Below are positions 33,300 to 42,484 of a DNA stretch of 64,000 nucleotides, one piece after another (the stretch's first letter is position 1; every line of letters begins with the position of its first letter). The notes under the pieces are model-generated. The model ran no database searches. It was not told the DNA's origin and saw only the letters and a program-made list of their open reading frames with translations. Made by a program: the position numbers and the translations under genes. The stretch is from an uncultured Desulfobacter sp. (GTDB taxonomy: Bacteria; Desulfobacterota; Desulfobacteria; Desulfobacterales; Desulfobacteraceae), in assembly GCF_963664415.1 (NCBI RefSeq), contig NZ_OY761445.1, positions 744,001 to 808,000 of the forward strand, written 5' to 3'.

Positions 33300-34571
33300 A
33301 TGTTTAAATTCATTCACGCAGCCGATATTCATTTAGACAGTCCATTGCGCGGATTGTCACGATATGAGTCCGCCCCTGTTGATGCCATCAGAGACGCGTG
33401 CAGAAGAGCCTTTCAAAATCTGGTGGACCTTGCCATAGAAGAAAAGGTGGCTTTTGTCCTTTTAGCCGGAGATCTCTATGACGGAGATTGGAAAGACTAC
33501 AGCACAGGAATTTTTTTAAGCCGGCAAATGGGGCGCTTAAATCGACACAATATAAAAGTGTTTTGTGTCGCAGGAAATCATGACGCCGCCAATCGAATGA
33601 CCAAAGCCCTGGATACGCCTTCAAACATGAAAATTCTTTCTGCCGGAAAAGTGGAAACGGTGAAGCTGGAAGAATTGTCTGTAGCCATTCATGGGCGAAG
33701 CTTCAAAACACGGCATGTTGACGAAAACCTTGCAGCCGGATTTTGTAGTGCTCAAAAAGACATATTCAATATAGGACTGCTTCACACCAGCCTTGATGGC
33801 CGTGAAGGACACGCCAACTATGCGCCGTGCTCCCTGGATGATCTTGTTTCAAAGGGGTATCAATACTGGGCATTAGGCCATATCCACAAACAGGAGATCG
33901 TTGCTAAAGACCCTTTTGTTGTATTTCCCGGATGCATACAAGGCCGTCATATTAAAGAAACCGGCCCCAAAGGTTGTGTCCTTGTCACCGTTGAAAACAA
34001 AACCGTAAAGGACATTGAAAAAATTTCCTTAGATGTCCTGCGATGGACGCAGACCCAGATTGATCTAACCGATATTGGAGACCGCCGGGAGATCCTGGAA
34101 ATAATCAGACAAACCATTGAGCAAGAACAGATATCGGCTGATAACAGGCCGCTTGCCATGAGATTAAAACTGATCGGGGCAACAAAGCTGTCTGATCAAC
34201 TTGCCGCTTTTCCGGAAAATTTTGAACAACAGATAAAAGCGCTTGGGGCTGAAACCGCAGGCGACCAACTTTGGATTGAGCGCGTTGAAAACAACACCCA
34301 GGGAAAATATGATTTAGACACAACATTGGCCGATGGCAATACACGTGGAAAACTACTCAAGTCAATCATTTCAACACCAGATAATCTTGATCATATAGCA
34401 GGTATTGCAGACAAAATCGCAGAACTTAGACAAAAACTGCCCCCACAGGCATTTGGACCTAATAGTATTTTAGATCTGAACCATGAGCAAACCATCAAAC
34501 GAATCACCAAGGAAGCCAAAAAAATGCTGATCGGCAGACTGCTTTCAACCAGGGGAAACGATGAGAATTAA
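33300..34571 (+). CDS. yhaO: SbcD/YhaO-like DNA repair exonuclease
   Basis: A 423-residue metallophosphoesterase nuclease. Start is ATG 33300 (MFKFIHAADIHLDSPLRGL). Metal-binding motifs are AADIHLDSP (D and H), LAGDLYDGDW, VAGNHD, GLLHTSLDG and ALGHIHKQEI, in the order of Mre11/SbcD. The C-terminal part after about residue 270 is the YhaO-type capping and ATPase-binding region. It overlaps the downstream yhaN-like gene by 11 bp, so it is coupled to it. The pair is expected to process DNA ends or hairpins. Confidence 0.88.
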   Translation: MFKFIHAADIHLDSPLRGLSRYESAPVDAIRDACRRAFQNLVDLAIEEKVAFVLLAGDLYDGDWKDYSTGIFLSRQMGRLNRHNIKVFCVAGNHDAANRMTKALDTPSNMKILSAGKVETVKLEELSVAIHGRSFKTRHVDENLAAGFCSAQKDIFNIGLLHTSLDGREGHANYAPCSLDDLVSKGYQYWALGHIHKQEIVAKDPFVVFPGCIQGRHIKETGPKGCVLVTVENKTVKDIEKISLDVLRWTQTQIDLTDIGDRREILEIIRQTIEQEQISADNRPLAMRLKLIGATKLSDQLAAFPENFEQQIKALGAETAGDQLWIERVENNTQGKYDLDTTLADGNTRGKLLKSIISTPDNLDHIAGIADKIAELRQKLPPQAFGPNSILDLNHEQTIKRITKEAKKMLIGRLLSTRGNDEN

Positions 34572-37500
34572 CCGCCTCGACCTTATGGCTTTCGGCCACT
34601 TTACGAAAACATCCTTGGACCTGTCTGAAGGTGATTTGGGATTACATATTATTTACGGAGATAACGAAGCCGGAAAAAGTACATCATTAAGGGCGTTGAT
34701 TGGTTGGCTCTTCGGCATTCAAACCCGGACGAAAGACAACTTTCTTCATGCCAATCCAACGCTGCGGATAGGCGGAGAATTACAGCTTTTAAACGGCCAA
34801 AAATTTGAATTTATCAGAAGAAAAGGAAACAAAGACACCCTGCTTGAGTACGGCAGCAATTCGCCTTTAGATGAAAATCAGCTCACACGCTTTCTTCCTG
34901 CCGGCATTGATGAGCCTTTGTTTACTAAACTGTGGGGTATTGACCATGGCCGGTTAATTGCCGGTGGTCAGGAACTGTTGGAACAATCCGGGGATCTTGG
35001 CCAGGCGTTATTCAGTGCTGCTATGGGGACTGCGAATCTTAGAAAAATTCTGGAGGAGATGCAGAACAGTGCGTTGGAGATCTTCAAACCCCGGGGATCT
35101 AAGGCTCTATTAAATAAAGCCATTTCAGATTATAAAGAGACCCAGAAACGGGTGCGTGAAGCCACCCTGCCCGTTTCCAACTGGAAAGCGCTGCAACAAC
35201 AGCTATCAAAAATGAATGCCGATATCAGCACGGTTGAACAAAAGATTAATGAAAAGAATAAACAAAAAAACCGCCTGGAAAGAATCAATCGTGTTAAAGG
35301 CGCCCTGGCCCAACGTCGAAACTACCTGGCAAAAATTGAAGAATTAGGTACTGTGCTGCTGCTGCCGCAAGATTTTGCAGACCAGCAGAAAACGACCTCC
35401 GACACCCTTCAAAATGCATTGAATTTAAAAGAACGCCTGGAAGCCAAAATCAACGCCTTAAATACAGAGTCCATGTCTTTGAGTGTCCGGGAAGATTTGC
35501 TTAAAAATGAAAATACCATCCTGATGCTTTACAAAAATCTTGGTGCTGTTGAAAAAACAATTGAAGACCGGCCCCGGCAGGATGGAAAAAGACGATTGTT
35601 GCGCAATGAGGCCGAAAACCGGTTAAAGGGTATCCGGCCTGACATGGGATTAGATGACGCAGATCAACTCAGGCCCCTTCTCAACAATAAAAGATGGCTT
35701 TTGGGATTGGTCAAAAAAAACAGTTTATTGATACAAAAACAGGCAGGATTAAACGCCACACTAAATGATCTGCTGTACGAACAAAAAGCACTTAAGCATA
35801 GATTGGAAGATATTTCGCAAAGTCAAATTGACTTAACGCAGTTAAAAGCATCTATTGCCCTGGCACGTAAAGCAGGAGACATTGAACAACGCCTGGAAGA
35901 CGTGACACTACAGGCCGCACAGGAAAACGCGGCCTGGGAAAATGAATTTGATAGATTAGGCAACTATCATGGCAGTGCAGACGCATTGCTGTCTATGATT
36001 TTACCGGTTTTTGAGACTATAGACCGATTTGAAAAAGAAAACGATGAGATCTCAGAACAATCCAAAACGGTATTTCGTAAAAAACAAGAACTGGAAGATG
36101 AAAAAAGAGAGACTGAACAGGAATTAAACGCGCTGCTTCTAAAAGAAGATGTCCCCCAGATTTCTGACCTGGAGGCATGCCGTAAAGAACGGGATCTTGG
36201 ATGGGAACTAATAAAACAAAAATATATCCGGCAAATGGATATCAGCGACACGCTTTTGACATATTCACAAAAGTCAGACTTGCCATCGGTTTATGAGAAA
36301 AAAATCCGGCAGGCAGATGATATCTCAGACCGCCTGAGGCTGAATGCAGATCAGGTGGTTAAACGGGCGGAAATGGAAGCAAAAATTGCCGGCATTACGT
36401 CTCAAATCAATGACCTGTCCATGGTTGTTGAAAAATTCAAAAAAGCGCAAGCTGATTTTAATATCAGGTGGCGTCACCTTTGGAAGCCGTTAAATATTAT
36501 TGCCGGCTCCCCCCGGGAAATGAAACAGTGGCTGCTGAAAGCAGAAAGGGTGATCGAAAAAATACAAACGGCAAAGGCTGTTTCAGCCAATAAACAAAAA
36601 ATATCTGATGCCTACGATCAACTAAAGGAATTGATTTCAAATCAGATATCCCAATTTGATCCGTTGCAAACAACCAAAGACAAGCGCCTTGAAGCCATGC
36701 TCTCATTGTGTGAACAGCGACTTGAACAAGAACAAAACGCGTGTGACAAGCGCCGCGAAATAGAGTCATCCCTGAAAGAGTCTCAAATGCGTCTAAAACG
36801 AACCCAGGATGATCTCAAAACGGTTAAAAATGATTTGATGGCCTGGTCCGATGAGTGGAGAACAGCAATAGACGGTTTAAGTCTCAACCCCGATATGCAC
36901 CCGGAAACAGCCATAGAAACATTCGACAATCTATTGTTGTTCTTCCAGAAATTTGATGAGTCTGAAGCGCTGAGCAAAAGAATTTACGGTATGGACAAGG
37001 TAAAGCAGGACTTTCACAACAAAGTTCATGAATTTGCTGAGCATATTAAATTCATAACAGACGAACAGGATGCAGTGACTATTGCGGCGCTGTTACATCG
37101 GGATCTGAATGCTGCGCGTGAAGCCCGGGCAAGTTTAATCAAAATCAAAGATCAACTGGATGAAAAAATGCAGGAACTCAAGGAGACCAACATTACCATC
37201 CGCCATTCACAGGAAAAAATTATCAATTTACAAAAACAAGCCAGGGTCGAGACGATTGATGCACTTTCCGACGCCTGTGAAAAATCGAACCATAAACGAG
37301 CGCTGCGCAAAAGCATTGAAGCACTTGAACAGGAGCTCAATCGCAATGGTGACGGCCTGAGCATTGAACGGCTGGAAGAAGAATTGAATAATTGTGACAT
37401 CGACGCCCTGGACGGTGAAATTGAAAAAATGGCCATTGCACTAAAAGAGCTTCAACTTCAAAGAGACAACCTACGCGATCAGCGACAGACCATCCAAAAT

Positions 37501-38073
37501 GAAATCGACGAGAAAAATGGCAGTGCGTTGGCAGCCAACCTGTCGGCACAAGCTGAAGAGCACTTGGCCGGCATAGCGCAATATGCTGAACACTACCTGC
37601 GTTTCCAGATCGGCGCACTCATCCTTGAACAGCAGATAGAAAACTACAGAAAAGAAAACCAGGCGCCTGTGTTAGGCAGAGCAGGTGAATTATTTTCCAA
37701 GCTGACATTGGGTTCTTATGCCGGCCTGAGAGACGAACTTGATTCGTCAGGAAAGCCAATGCTGCTTGGGGTACGACCGGACAATCACGAGGTGGTCATA
37801 GCCGGCATGAGCGACGGATCCCGGGACCAACTCTATCTTGCCCTGCGCCTGGCGACCCTTGAGCAGCATATAAAAAAGGAGGAGCCCATGCCCTTTGTTG
37901 TAGATGATATCCTTATCGGGTTTGACGATGATCGAACCCGTGTCTGCCTGGAAGTGCTGGCCCAATTATCAACAAACATTCAAGTGCTGCTTTTCACCCA
38001 CCACCGACGGGTATTGGAATTGGCAACCAACTGTAATGAAAGCACTATGATTTTTGAACACAGGCTTTTTTAA
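34561..38073 (+). CDS. yhaN: SbcC/YhaN-like AAA ATPase
   Basis: A 1170-residue SMC-like ATPase. The N-terminal half-ATPase has Walker A YGDNEAGKST (about residues 33-42) in the YhaN form. Residues about 190-1020 are long heptad-rich coiled coils broken by a hinge region. The C-terminal half has the ABC signature SDGSRDQLYLALRLA and Walker B PFVVDDILIGFDDDRTRV. It partners the nuclease encoded just upstream, in the manner of SbcCD/Rad50-Mre11 complexes that cut DNA ends blocked by hairpins or proteins. Its length is normal for YhaN-type proteins. Confidence 0.88.
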   Translation: MRINRLDLMAFGHFTKTSLDLSEGDLGLHIIYGDNEAGKSTSLRALIGWLFGIQTRTKDNFLHANPTLRIGGELQLLNGQKFEFIRRKGNKDTLLEYGSNSPLDENQLTRFLPAGIDEPLFTKLWGIDHGRLIAGGQELLEQSGDLGQALFSAAMGTANLRKILEEMQNSALEIFKPRGSKALLNKAISDYKETQKRVREATLPVSNWKALQQQLSKMNADISTVEQKINEKNKQKNRLERINRVKGALAQRRNYLAKIEELGTVLLLPQDFADQQKTTSDTLQNALNLKERLEAKINALNTESMSLSVREDLLKNENTILMLYKNLGAVEKTIEDRPRQDGKRRLLRNEAENRLKGIRPDMGLDDADQLRPLLNNKRWLLGLVKKNSLLIQKQAGLNATLNDLLYEQKALKHRLEDISQSQIDLTQLKASIALARKAGDIEQRLEDVTLQAAQENAAWENEFDRLGNYHGSADALLSMILPVFETIDRFEKENDEISEQSKTVFRKKQELEDEKRETEQELNALLLKEDVPQISDLEACRKERDLGWELIKQKYIRQMDISDTLLTYSQKSDLPSVYEKKIRQADDISDRLRLNADQVVKRAEMEAKIAGITSQINDLSMVVEKFKKAQADFNIRWRHLWKPLNIIAGSPREMKQWLLKAERVIEKIQTAKAVSANKQKISDAYDQLKELISNQISQFDPLQTTKDKRLEAMLSLCEQRLEQEQNACDKRREIESSLKESQMRLKRTQDDLKTVKNDLMAWSDEWRTAIDGLSLNPDMHPETAIETFDNLLLFFQKFDESEALSKRIYGMDKVKQDFHNKVHEFAEHIKFITDEQDAVTIAALLHRDLNAAREARASLIKIKDQLDEKMQELKETNITIRHSQEKIINLQKQARVETIDALSDACEKSNHKRALRKSIEALEQELNRNGDGLSIERLEEELNNCDIDALDGEIEKMAIALKELQLQRDNLRDQRQTIQNEIDEKNGSALAANLSAQAEEHLAGIAQYAEHYLRFQIGALILEQQIENYRKENQAPVLGRAGELFSKLTLGSYAGLRDELDSSGKPMLLGVRPDNHEVVIAGMSDGSRDQLYLALRLATLEQHIKKEEPMPFVVDDILIGFDDDRTRVCLEVLAQLSTNIQVLLFTHHRRVLELATNCNESTMIFEHRLF

Positions 38074-38095
38074 CGTATTAAAAGAATCAAATCCT

Positions 38096-38587
38096 TTAAT
38101 GTGTTTTTTGGGTGCCGCTGGGATCCACAACCACCAGGGGAACCCCCAAACTTTTTTTCAGTTCTTTGATCCGGGCAAATGCAGGTGCATGGTCATGGGA
38201 TGGATCAAATACGGCAAGAACAATATCATGGTGGGAATCAATGTACCCGGATAAAACATTTTCAGGGCTGCCGGCACTCAGTGCGACTGAATATGGCACC
38301 GGACAGTTCGGTGTTCTAAGCATTTTTTTCAATGGTCCGGAGATTCCGGCAAGGCGTTTGTCCTTCTGGCCGGACCTATCAATACCCCCTATTTGAATAT
38401 CCCCGATTGTACCGTCCATATTTTTCGGATAATTTGCACAATCGTTGCTAAACGAACTGCCCTTTATATTTTTTATAAACTGAAGAATACACAGCCGGGC
38501 GCTGATATGTTTACACAGATCAGCAGCATATTTAAAAATTGGACGGGAGGGAACATTTCCGTCAATGGCAAGCAGTATCTGCTTCAT
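38096..38587 (-). CDS. universal stress protein (UspA family)
   Basis: A 163-residue UspA-fold protein. It starts MKQILLAIDGNVPSRPIFKYAADLCK, has a middle ILQFIKNIKG strand and ends SLGVPLVVVDPSG. The usual ATP-binding G-2x-G-9x-GS motif is not evident, so it may not bind ATP. It is convergent with yhaN. Confidence 0.65.
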   Translation of the reverse strand: MKQILLAIDGNVPSRPIFKYAADLCKHISARLCILQFIKNIKGSSFSNDCANYPKNMDGTIGDIQIGGIDRSGQKDKRLAGISGPLKKMLRTPNCPVPYSVALSAGSPENVLSGYIDSHHDIVLAVFDPSHDHAPAFARIKELKKSLGVPLVVVDPSGTQKTH

Positions 38588-39247
38588 TTTACCCCTTTCT
38601 GTTTCATAAAAAAAAGCCTGTGTAATCTACACGGATCTTTCACAACATCCGTTGTGGACTGAGCATTGACGTTAATAGCTCCAGCCCGTTCATGGAAGTT
38701 CTTTTTAAAAACCCGTGATGGGAATTTATGGAAAACACCAATAAATAAAAAAAATTAATTAGCATTTTATATACCAAACGAAGCGGGTTCTCTAATTTCC
38801 TTCTCTATCCCTTGTTCATAAGCGCTTTTAGCGATCAAAAAACGACCGGTTACCTGGTTTGAAAAACAAAAGGCCGTTTCATTCTGAAATACAGATATTT
38901 TCAAAATCAAAGAAACATATTGATATCATAAAAGATATTCCACCATTGCAGGAAACGCATACCCTGTTATGATTTGCAACGGGGGTTTTTACCTTGAATT
39001 TTTAGCCCCTTCATTTAGGATAAATGGTATATATAAAATTTAGTGGTCGGATTTCCGATACGTGTTCAATGCGTTTTCTTTACACAGGACGACCTGACTA
39101 ACAGCCATGGGATAACCTGGCCGATCAACACCCAGGCTCAACCCACAACAAAACATGAAGGAAACTCAAGCACTTATTGAAACTTTCATGTAATTATTAA
39201 AAAACGGCCTGTGTCCATCAACACATGGCCAGAACAAGGAGGTTACA
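38588..39247. other. 660-bp intergenic region without recognised genes
   Basis: AT-rich region between divergently oriented USP and kinase-like genes. No reading frame of note. A short stem-loop, GGCCTGTGT with ACACATGGCC (about 39205-39230), lies just before the ribosome site of the downstream gene. No sigma-54 or convincing sigma-70 pair was found. Confidence 0.5.
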
Positions 39248-40066
39248 ATGTCCGTTATCACCATCTCAAGAGGTTCTTACAGTCGCGGAAAGGAAGTTGC
39301 TGAAAAGGTAGCCTCCGAACTGGGGTATGAATGTATTTCCCGTGATATTCTGCTTGAAGCATCCGAAGAATTCAATATCCCGGAAATCAGACTGGTCCGG
39401 GCGCTTCATGATGCGCCGTCCGTTCTTGAAAGATACACCCACGGCAGGGAACGCTATGTAAGTTATATCCGCAAAGCACTCTTACAGCACATCCGTAAAG
39501 ATAATGTGGTCTATCACGGCCTGGCGGGTCATTATTTTTTGCCGGATCTTCCCAATGTCCTGAAAATCAGGATTATATCCGATATAGATGAACGTGTGAA
39601 AGAAGAAGTCAGGCGGGAAAACATTTCCGAAGAAAAAGCACGTTATATTTTAAAAAAAGATGATGATGAGCGAAGGAAATGGGGCCTGAGGTTATACGGC
39701 ATTGATACGTGGGACAGTAAACTTTATGATATGGTCATCCACATCAAAAGCCTCTCAGTTGAGGATGCAGCAGACCTGATCTGCGGGACGGTTCGAAAAC
39801 CCAACTTTCAAACCACACCTGAATCAGAAAAAGTCCTTGATGATGCCCTTCTTGCCGCGAAAGTTCATGCGGCTATTGTAAAAGTATCCCCGGAAAGCAT
39901 TGTCACAGCAGATGACGGCGTCGTAAATATCGGCGACCCGGAAGCTTCTATGAAAAATGAAATAAAAAAGATTGCTGAAAATATCGAAGGGGTTAAAAAG
40001 GTTATTGTGAATGCTCATAGAAAAACAGGCGACCATAGTGCCGTTAATCCATTCCACAACATATAA
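39248..40066 (+). CDS. cytidylate-kinase-like protein with C-terminal BON domain
   Basis: A 272-residue fusion. Residues 1-190 resemble the cytidylate-kinase-like family (AAA_33/PF13189): MSVITISRGSYSRGKEVAEK replaces the usual Walker A (GSYSRGKEVAE), SRDILLEASEEF follows, then a basic R-rich block NISEEKARYILKKDDDERRKW. Residues about 195-265 form a BON domain (ALLAAKVHAAIVKVSPESIVTADDGVVNIG, then EIKKIAENIEGVKKVIVNAH), which is usually membrane- or lipid-associated. It is likely cytoplasmic. The substrate is unknown. AGGAGG precedes ATG. Confidence 0.75.
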   Translation: MSVITISRGSYSRGKEVAEKVASELGYECISRDILLEASEEFNIPEIRLVRALHDAPSVLERYTHGRERYVSYIRKALLQHIRKDNVVYHGLAGHYFLPDLPNVLKIRIISDIDERVKEEVRRENISEEKARYILKKDDDERRKWGLRLYGIDTWDSKLYDMVIHIKSLSVEDAADLICGTVRKPNFQTTPESEKVLDDALLAAKVHAAIVKVSPESIVTADDGVVNIGDPEASMKNEIKKIAENIEGVKKVIVNAHRKTGDHSAVNPFHNI

Positions 40067-40093
40067 ACCATAAATGGCCTTAGCTTTCACCAA

Positions 40094-40122
40094 TAAAAAA
40101 AGCAGCCGAAAGGCTGCTTTTA
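40094..40122. terminator. bidirectional terminator between the kinase-like gene and tRNA-His
   Basis: AGCAGCC (40101-40107) and GGCTGCT (40112-40118) with flanking A and T runs (AAAAAAA, TTTTATAA) form a short, strong stem in both directions. Confidence 0.75.
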
Positions 40123-40131
40123 TAATCTTTG

Positions 40132-40208
40132 TGGGGTGAGTGACCGGGATTGAACCGGCGGCAACCAGGGCCACAACCTGGTGCTCTACCAACTGAGCTA
40201 CACCCACC
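40132..40208 (-). tRNA. tRNA-His (GTG)
   Basis: Cloverleaf on the minus strand with acceptor GTGGGTG paired to CACTCAC. The anticodon GTG sits in the loop TTGTGGC. The CCA end is encoded, and the extra G at position -1 that marks bacterial tRNA-His is present at 40208, paired with C73. The D-loop is GCTCAGTTGGTAGAGC and the T-loop TTCAATC. Confidence 0.96.
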
Positions 40209-40223
40209 ACGAAAAACTCTGCA

Positions 40224-40252
40224 TAATTATCAGAACTGTTTTTCTTTTTCAA
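40224..40252 (-). promoter_or_regulatory. probable promoter of tRNA-His
   Basis: On the minus strand TTGAAA and TAATTA are 17 bp apart, ending 15 bp before the tRNA 5' end. Confidence 0.45.
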
Positions 40253-40375
40253 GCATTTTTTGCATTATTGATAAATTTTTGAGTTTCACATTGGCATTGA
40301 CCTGCCCTGCCCCTTTGATTATTATTCTTAAATTATTAACTGATAAAAACCTTGTAACAGGGTGATTAACACAAA

Positions 40376-40552
40376 ATGAATATGAATACGCTGATTATTT
40401 TTACCATACGTTTAATTCTGGGCCTGGCATTCGGCATCATCCTTACCCGGTTGTTCAAACCGGACTGGGGCATATACCATGGTGTTGCCACAGGAATCGT
40501 TCTTGTGGCCCTGGCATATGGCATGAGCTATTACAGAAAATTAAAAGGGTAA
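40376..40552 (+). CDS. small membrane protein upstream of selB, 58 aa
   Basis: A 58-codon frame starting MNMNTLIIFTIRLILGLAFG and ending YYRKLKG. Two hydrophobic helices (about residues 4-22 and 35-52) surround a short loop LFKPDWGIYHG. It ends 12 bp before the GTG start of selB and has no other strong candidate frame. No clear Shine-Dalgarno is seen. I do not recognise it. Confidence 0.5.
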   Translation: MNMNTLIIFTIRLILGLAFGIILTRLFKPDWGIYHGVATGIVLVALAYGMSYYRKLKG

Positions 40553-40564
40553 CAGGCAGGCATT

Positions 40565-42481
40565 GTGGACAATATAATTCTGGGAACAGCTGGACACATT
40601 GATCACGGAAAAACCAGCCTGATCAAGGCATTGACAGGCATTGAAACGGATCGTCTCAAAGAAGAAAAAGAACGTGGCATCACCATAGAACTTGGGTTTG
40701 CCTCCCTGGATCTCCCCAATGGACAGCACATCGGCATCGTGGATATGCCCGGTCATGAAAAATTTGTGAAAAACATGGTGGCCGGTTCTTCTGGCATCGA
40801 TGTGGTGGTCATGGTCATTGCGGCAGATGAAGGCGTTATGCCCCAAACCAGGGAGCACATGGAGATCTGCAACCTCATGGGTATCAGCCACGGCATGATT
40901 GCCCTGACCAAAACGGATCTTGTGGATGAAGACCTGCTGGAACTGGCCATGGACGATATCCAGGATTTTATTTTGGACACCTTCCTTGAAGATAAACCCA
41001 TAGTACCTGTATCCTCTGCAACTGGCCAGGGGCTGGACGACTTTTTAACCACCCTTGAACAGATATGCACACAAATCCCGCCCAGAAAATTTTCTTCCAT
41101 TTTCAGGCTGCCCGTGGACCGGGTATTTTCCATGAAAGGGTTTGGCACGGTCATCACCGGGACCCTGATTTCAGGCCAGGTGAGTGTGGGCCAGGAAATC
41201 ATGGTGTTTCCAAGAAAAATAACATCAAAGGTCCGGGGGCTGCAGGTGCATTCCAGTTCGGTGGAGACTGCCGGGGCCGGTACCCGGACAGCCATCAATT
41301 TCCAGGGTCTTGACCGGGAAGCCGTATTCAGAGGCGATGTACTTTCCACGCTGGGGGCTTTGATCGAAAGCTATATGGTGGATGCACAGTTTCATTATCT
41401 GAAAAGCAATGCCAAGCCTGCCAAGGCCCGGACACGGGTACGGTTTCATTCAGGCACAAGTGAAATAATAGGCTATATGGTCCTGCTGGACAGGGAAACA
41501 CTTTTGCCCGGGGAGACGGCACCGGTTCAGTTCCGCCTGGAATCCCCGGTCTGCTGTATCAAGAATGACAGATATGTTATCCGATCCTATTCCCCTGTCA
41601 GAACCATCGGGGGCGGCGCCATCCTCAACCCGGTATCCCAGAAATATAAGCTTAAAGACAAGGCCATCATTGAAGGACTTGCCGATCTTGCTGAACAGGA
41701 TGATGAAAAAACCATTGCCTTTTTTCTATCCATCAAGGGATATTCCGGGCTGACCATAAATGAGTTGCGGGTCATGACCAATGTGCCGGATAAAAAACTG
41801 GCAGCCGCCTTGCAGAAAATGCTTGCACAACAGGAAGCAGTCCTCACGGACAAGGAGAAGCAAATCTATGTTCACGGCTCTGTTTTTGATGAATTTAAGG
41901 AAAAAGTACTGGAACGGCTGACCGCCTACCACCAGGAGAACCCCCTAAAAGAAGGCATGCCTGCCCAGGAGCTGAAATCCAAATTTCAATATGTGGATGA
42001 TGCCCGTTTTTTCAACATCCTGTTTAACCGCCTGGAAAAGGAAAACCTCATTGTTCTGGACAAAAACCTTGTGAAGCTTTCAGGATTCAAGGTAGCCCTG
42101 CAGGTAGACCAGCATGAGATCAAAGAAAAAATTGCCGCCATCTATAAAGAATCCGGCCTGACCCCACCCTTTTTCCGCACCATATGCCAGGACCTGGAAA
42201 TAGACCAGAAAACGGGCAAGGATGTAATGCGGATGCTCATTGATGAAAAACAGGTGGTCAAAACAAAAGACGATCTTTTTTTTGACGCCGATGCTGTCAG
42301 TGATCTTGAAACAAAACTCATTGAATTTCTCAAAGCCAATGAAAAGATCACCACACCCCAATTTAAGGAAATGATCGGCATTTCAAGAAAATATGTCATC
42401 CCTTTAATTGAATACTTTGACAGCATACACCTGACCATACGGGTTGAAGACCACCGACAATTGAGAAAAAAGTTAGCCTGA
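40565..42481 (+). CDS. selB: selenocysteine-specific elongation factor SelB
   Basis: A 638-residue translational GTPase starting with GTG at 40565. It has G1 GTAGHIDHGKTSL, G2 ERGITIELGF, G3 DMPGHEKF, G4 ALTKTDL, then beta-barrel domains II and III. The C-terminal 270 residues form four winged-helix domains that bind the SECIS hairpin in mRNA, typical of bacterial SelB. It delivers Sec-tRNA to UGA codons. Its presence implies selenoproteins elsewhere in the genome (formate dehydrogenase or similar). selA and the Sec tRNA are not in the window. The hemW gene is convergent. Confidence 0.95.
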   Translation: MDNIILGTAGHIDHGKTSLIKALTGIETDRLKEEKERGITIELGFASLDLPNGQHIGIVDMPGHEKFVKNMVAGSSGIDVVVMVIAADEGVMPQTREHMEICNLMGISHGMIALTKTDLVDEDLLELAMDDIQDFILDTFLEDKPIVPVSSATGQGLDDFLTTLEQICTQIPPRKFSSIFRLPVDRVFSMKGFGTVITGTLISGQVSVGQEIMVFPRKITSKVRGLQVHSSSVETAGAGTRTAINFQGLDREAVFRGDVLSTLGALIESYMVDAQFHYLKSNAKPAKARTRVRFHSGTSEIIGYMVLLDRETLLPGETAPVQFRLESPVCCIKNDRYVIRSYSPVRTIGGGAILNPVSQKYKLKDKAIIEGLADLAEQDDEKTIAFFLSIKGYSGLTINELRVMTNVPDKKLAAALQKMLAQQEAVLTDKEKQIYVHGSVFDEFKEKVLERLTAYHQENPLKEGMPAQELKSKFQYVDDARFFNILFNRLEKENLIVLDKNLVKLSGFKVALQVDQHEIKEKIAAIYKESGLTPPFFRTICQDLEIDQKTGKDVMRMLIDEKQVVKTKDDLFFDADAVSDLETKLIEFLKANEKITTPQFKEMIGISRKYVIPLIEYFDSIHLTIRVEDHRQLRKKLA

Positions 42482-42484
42482 ACA

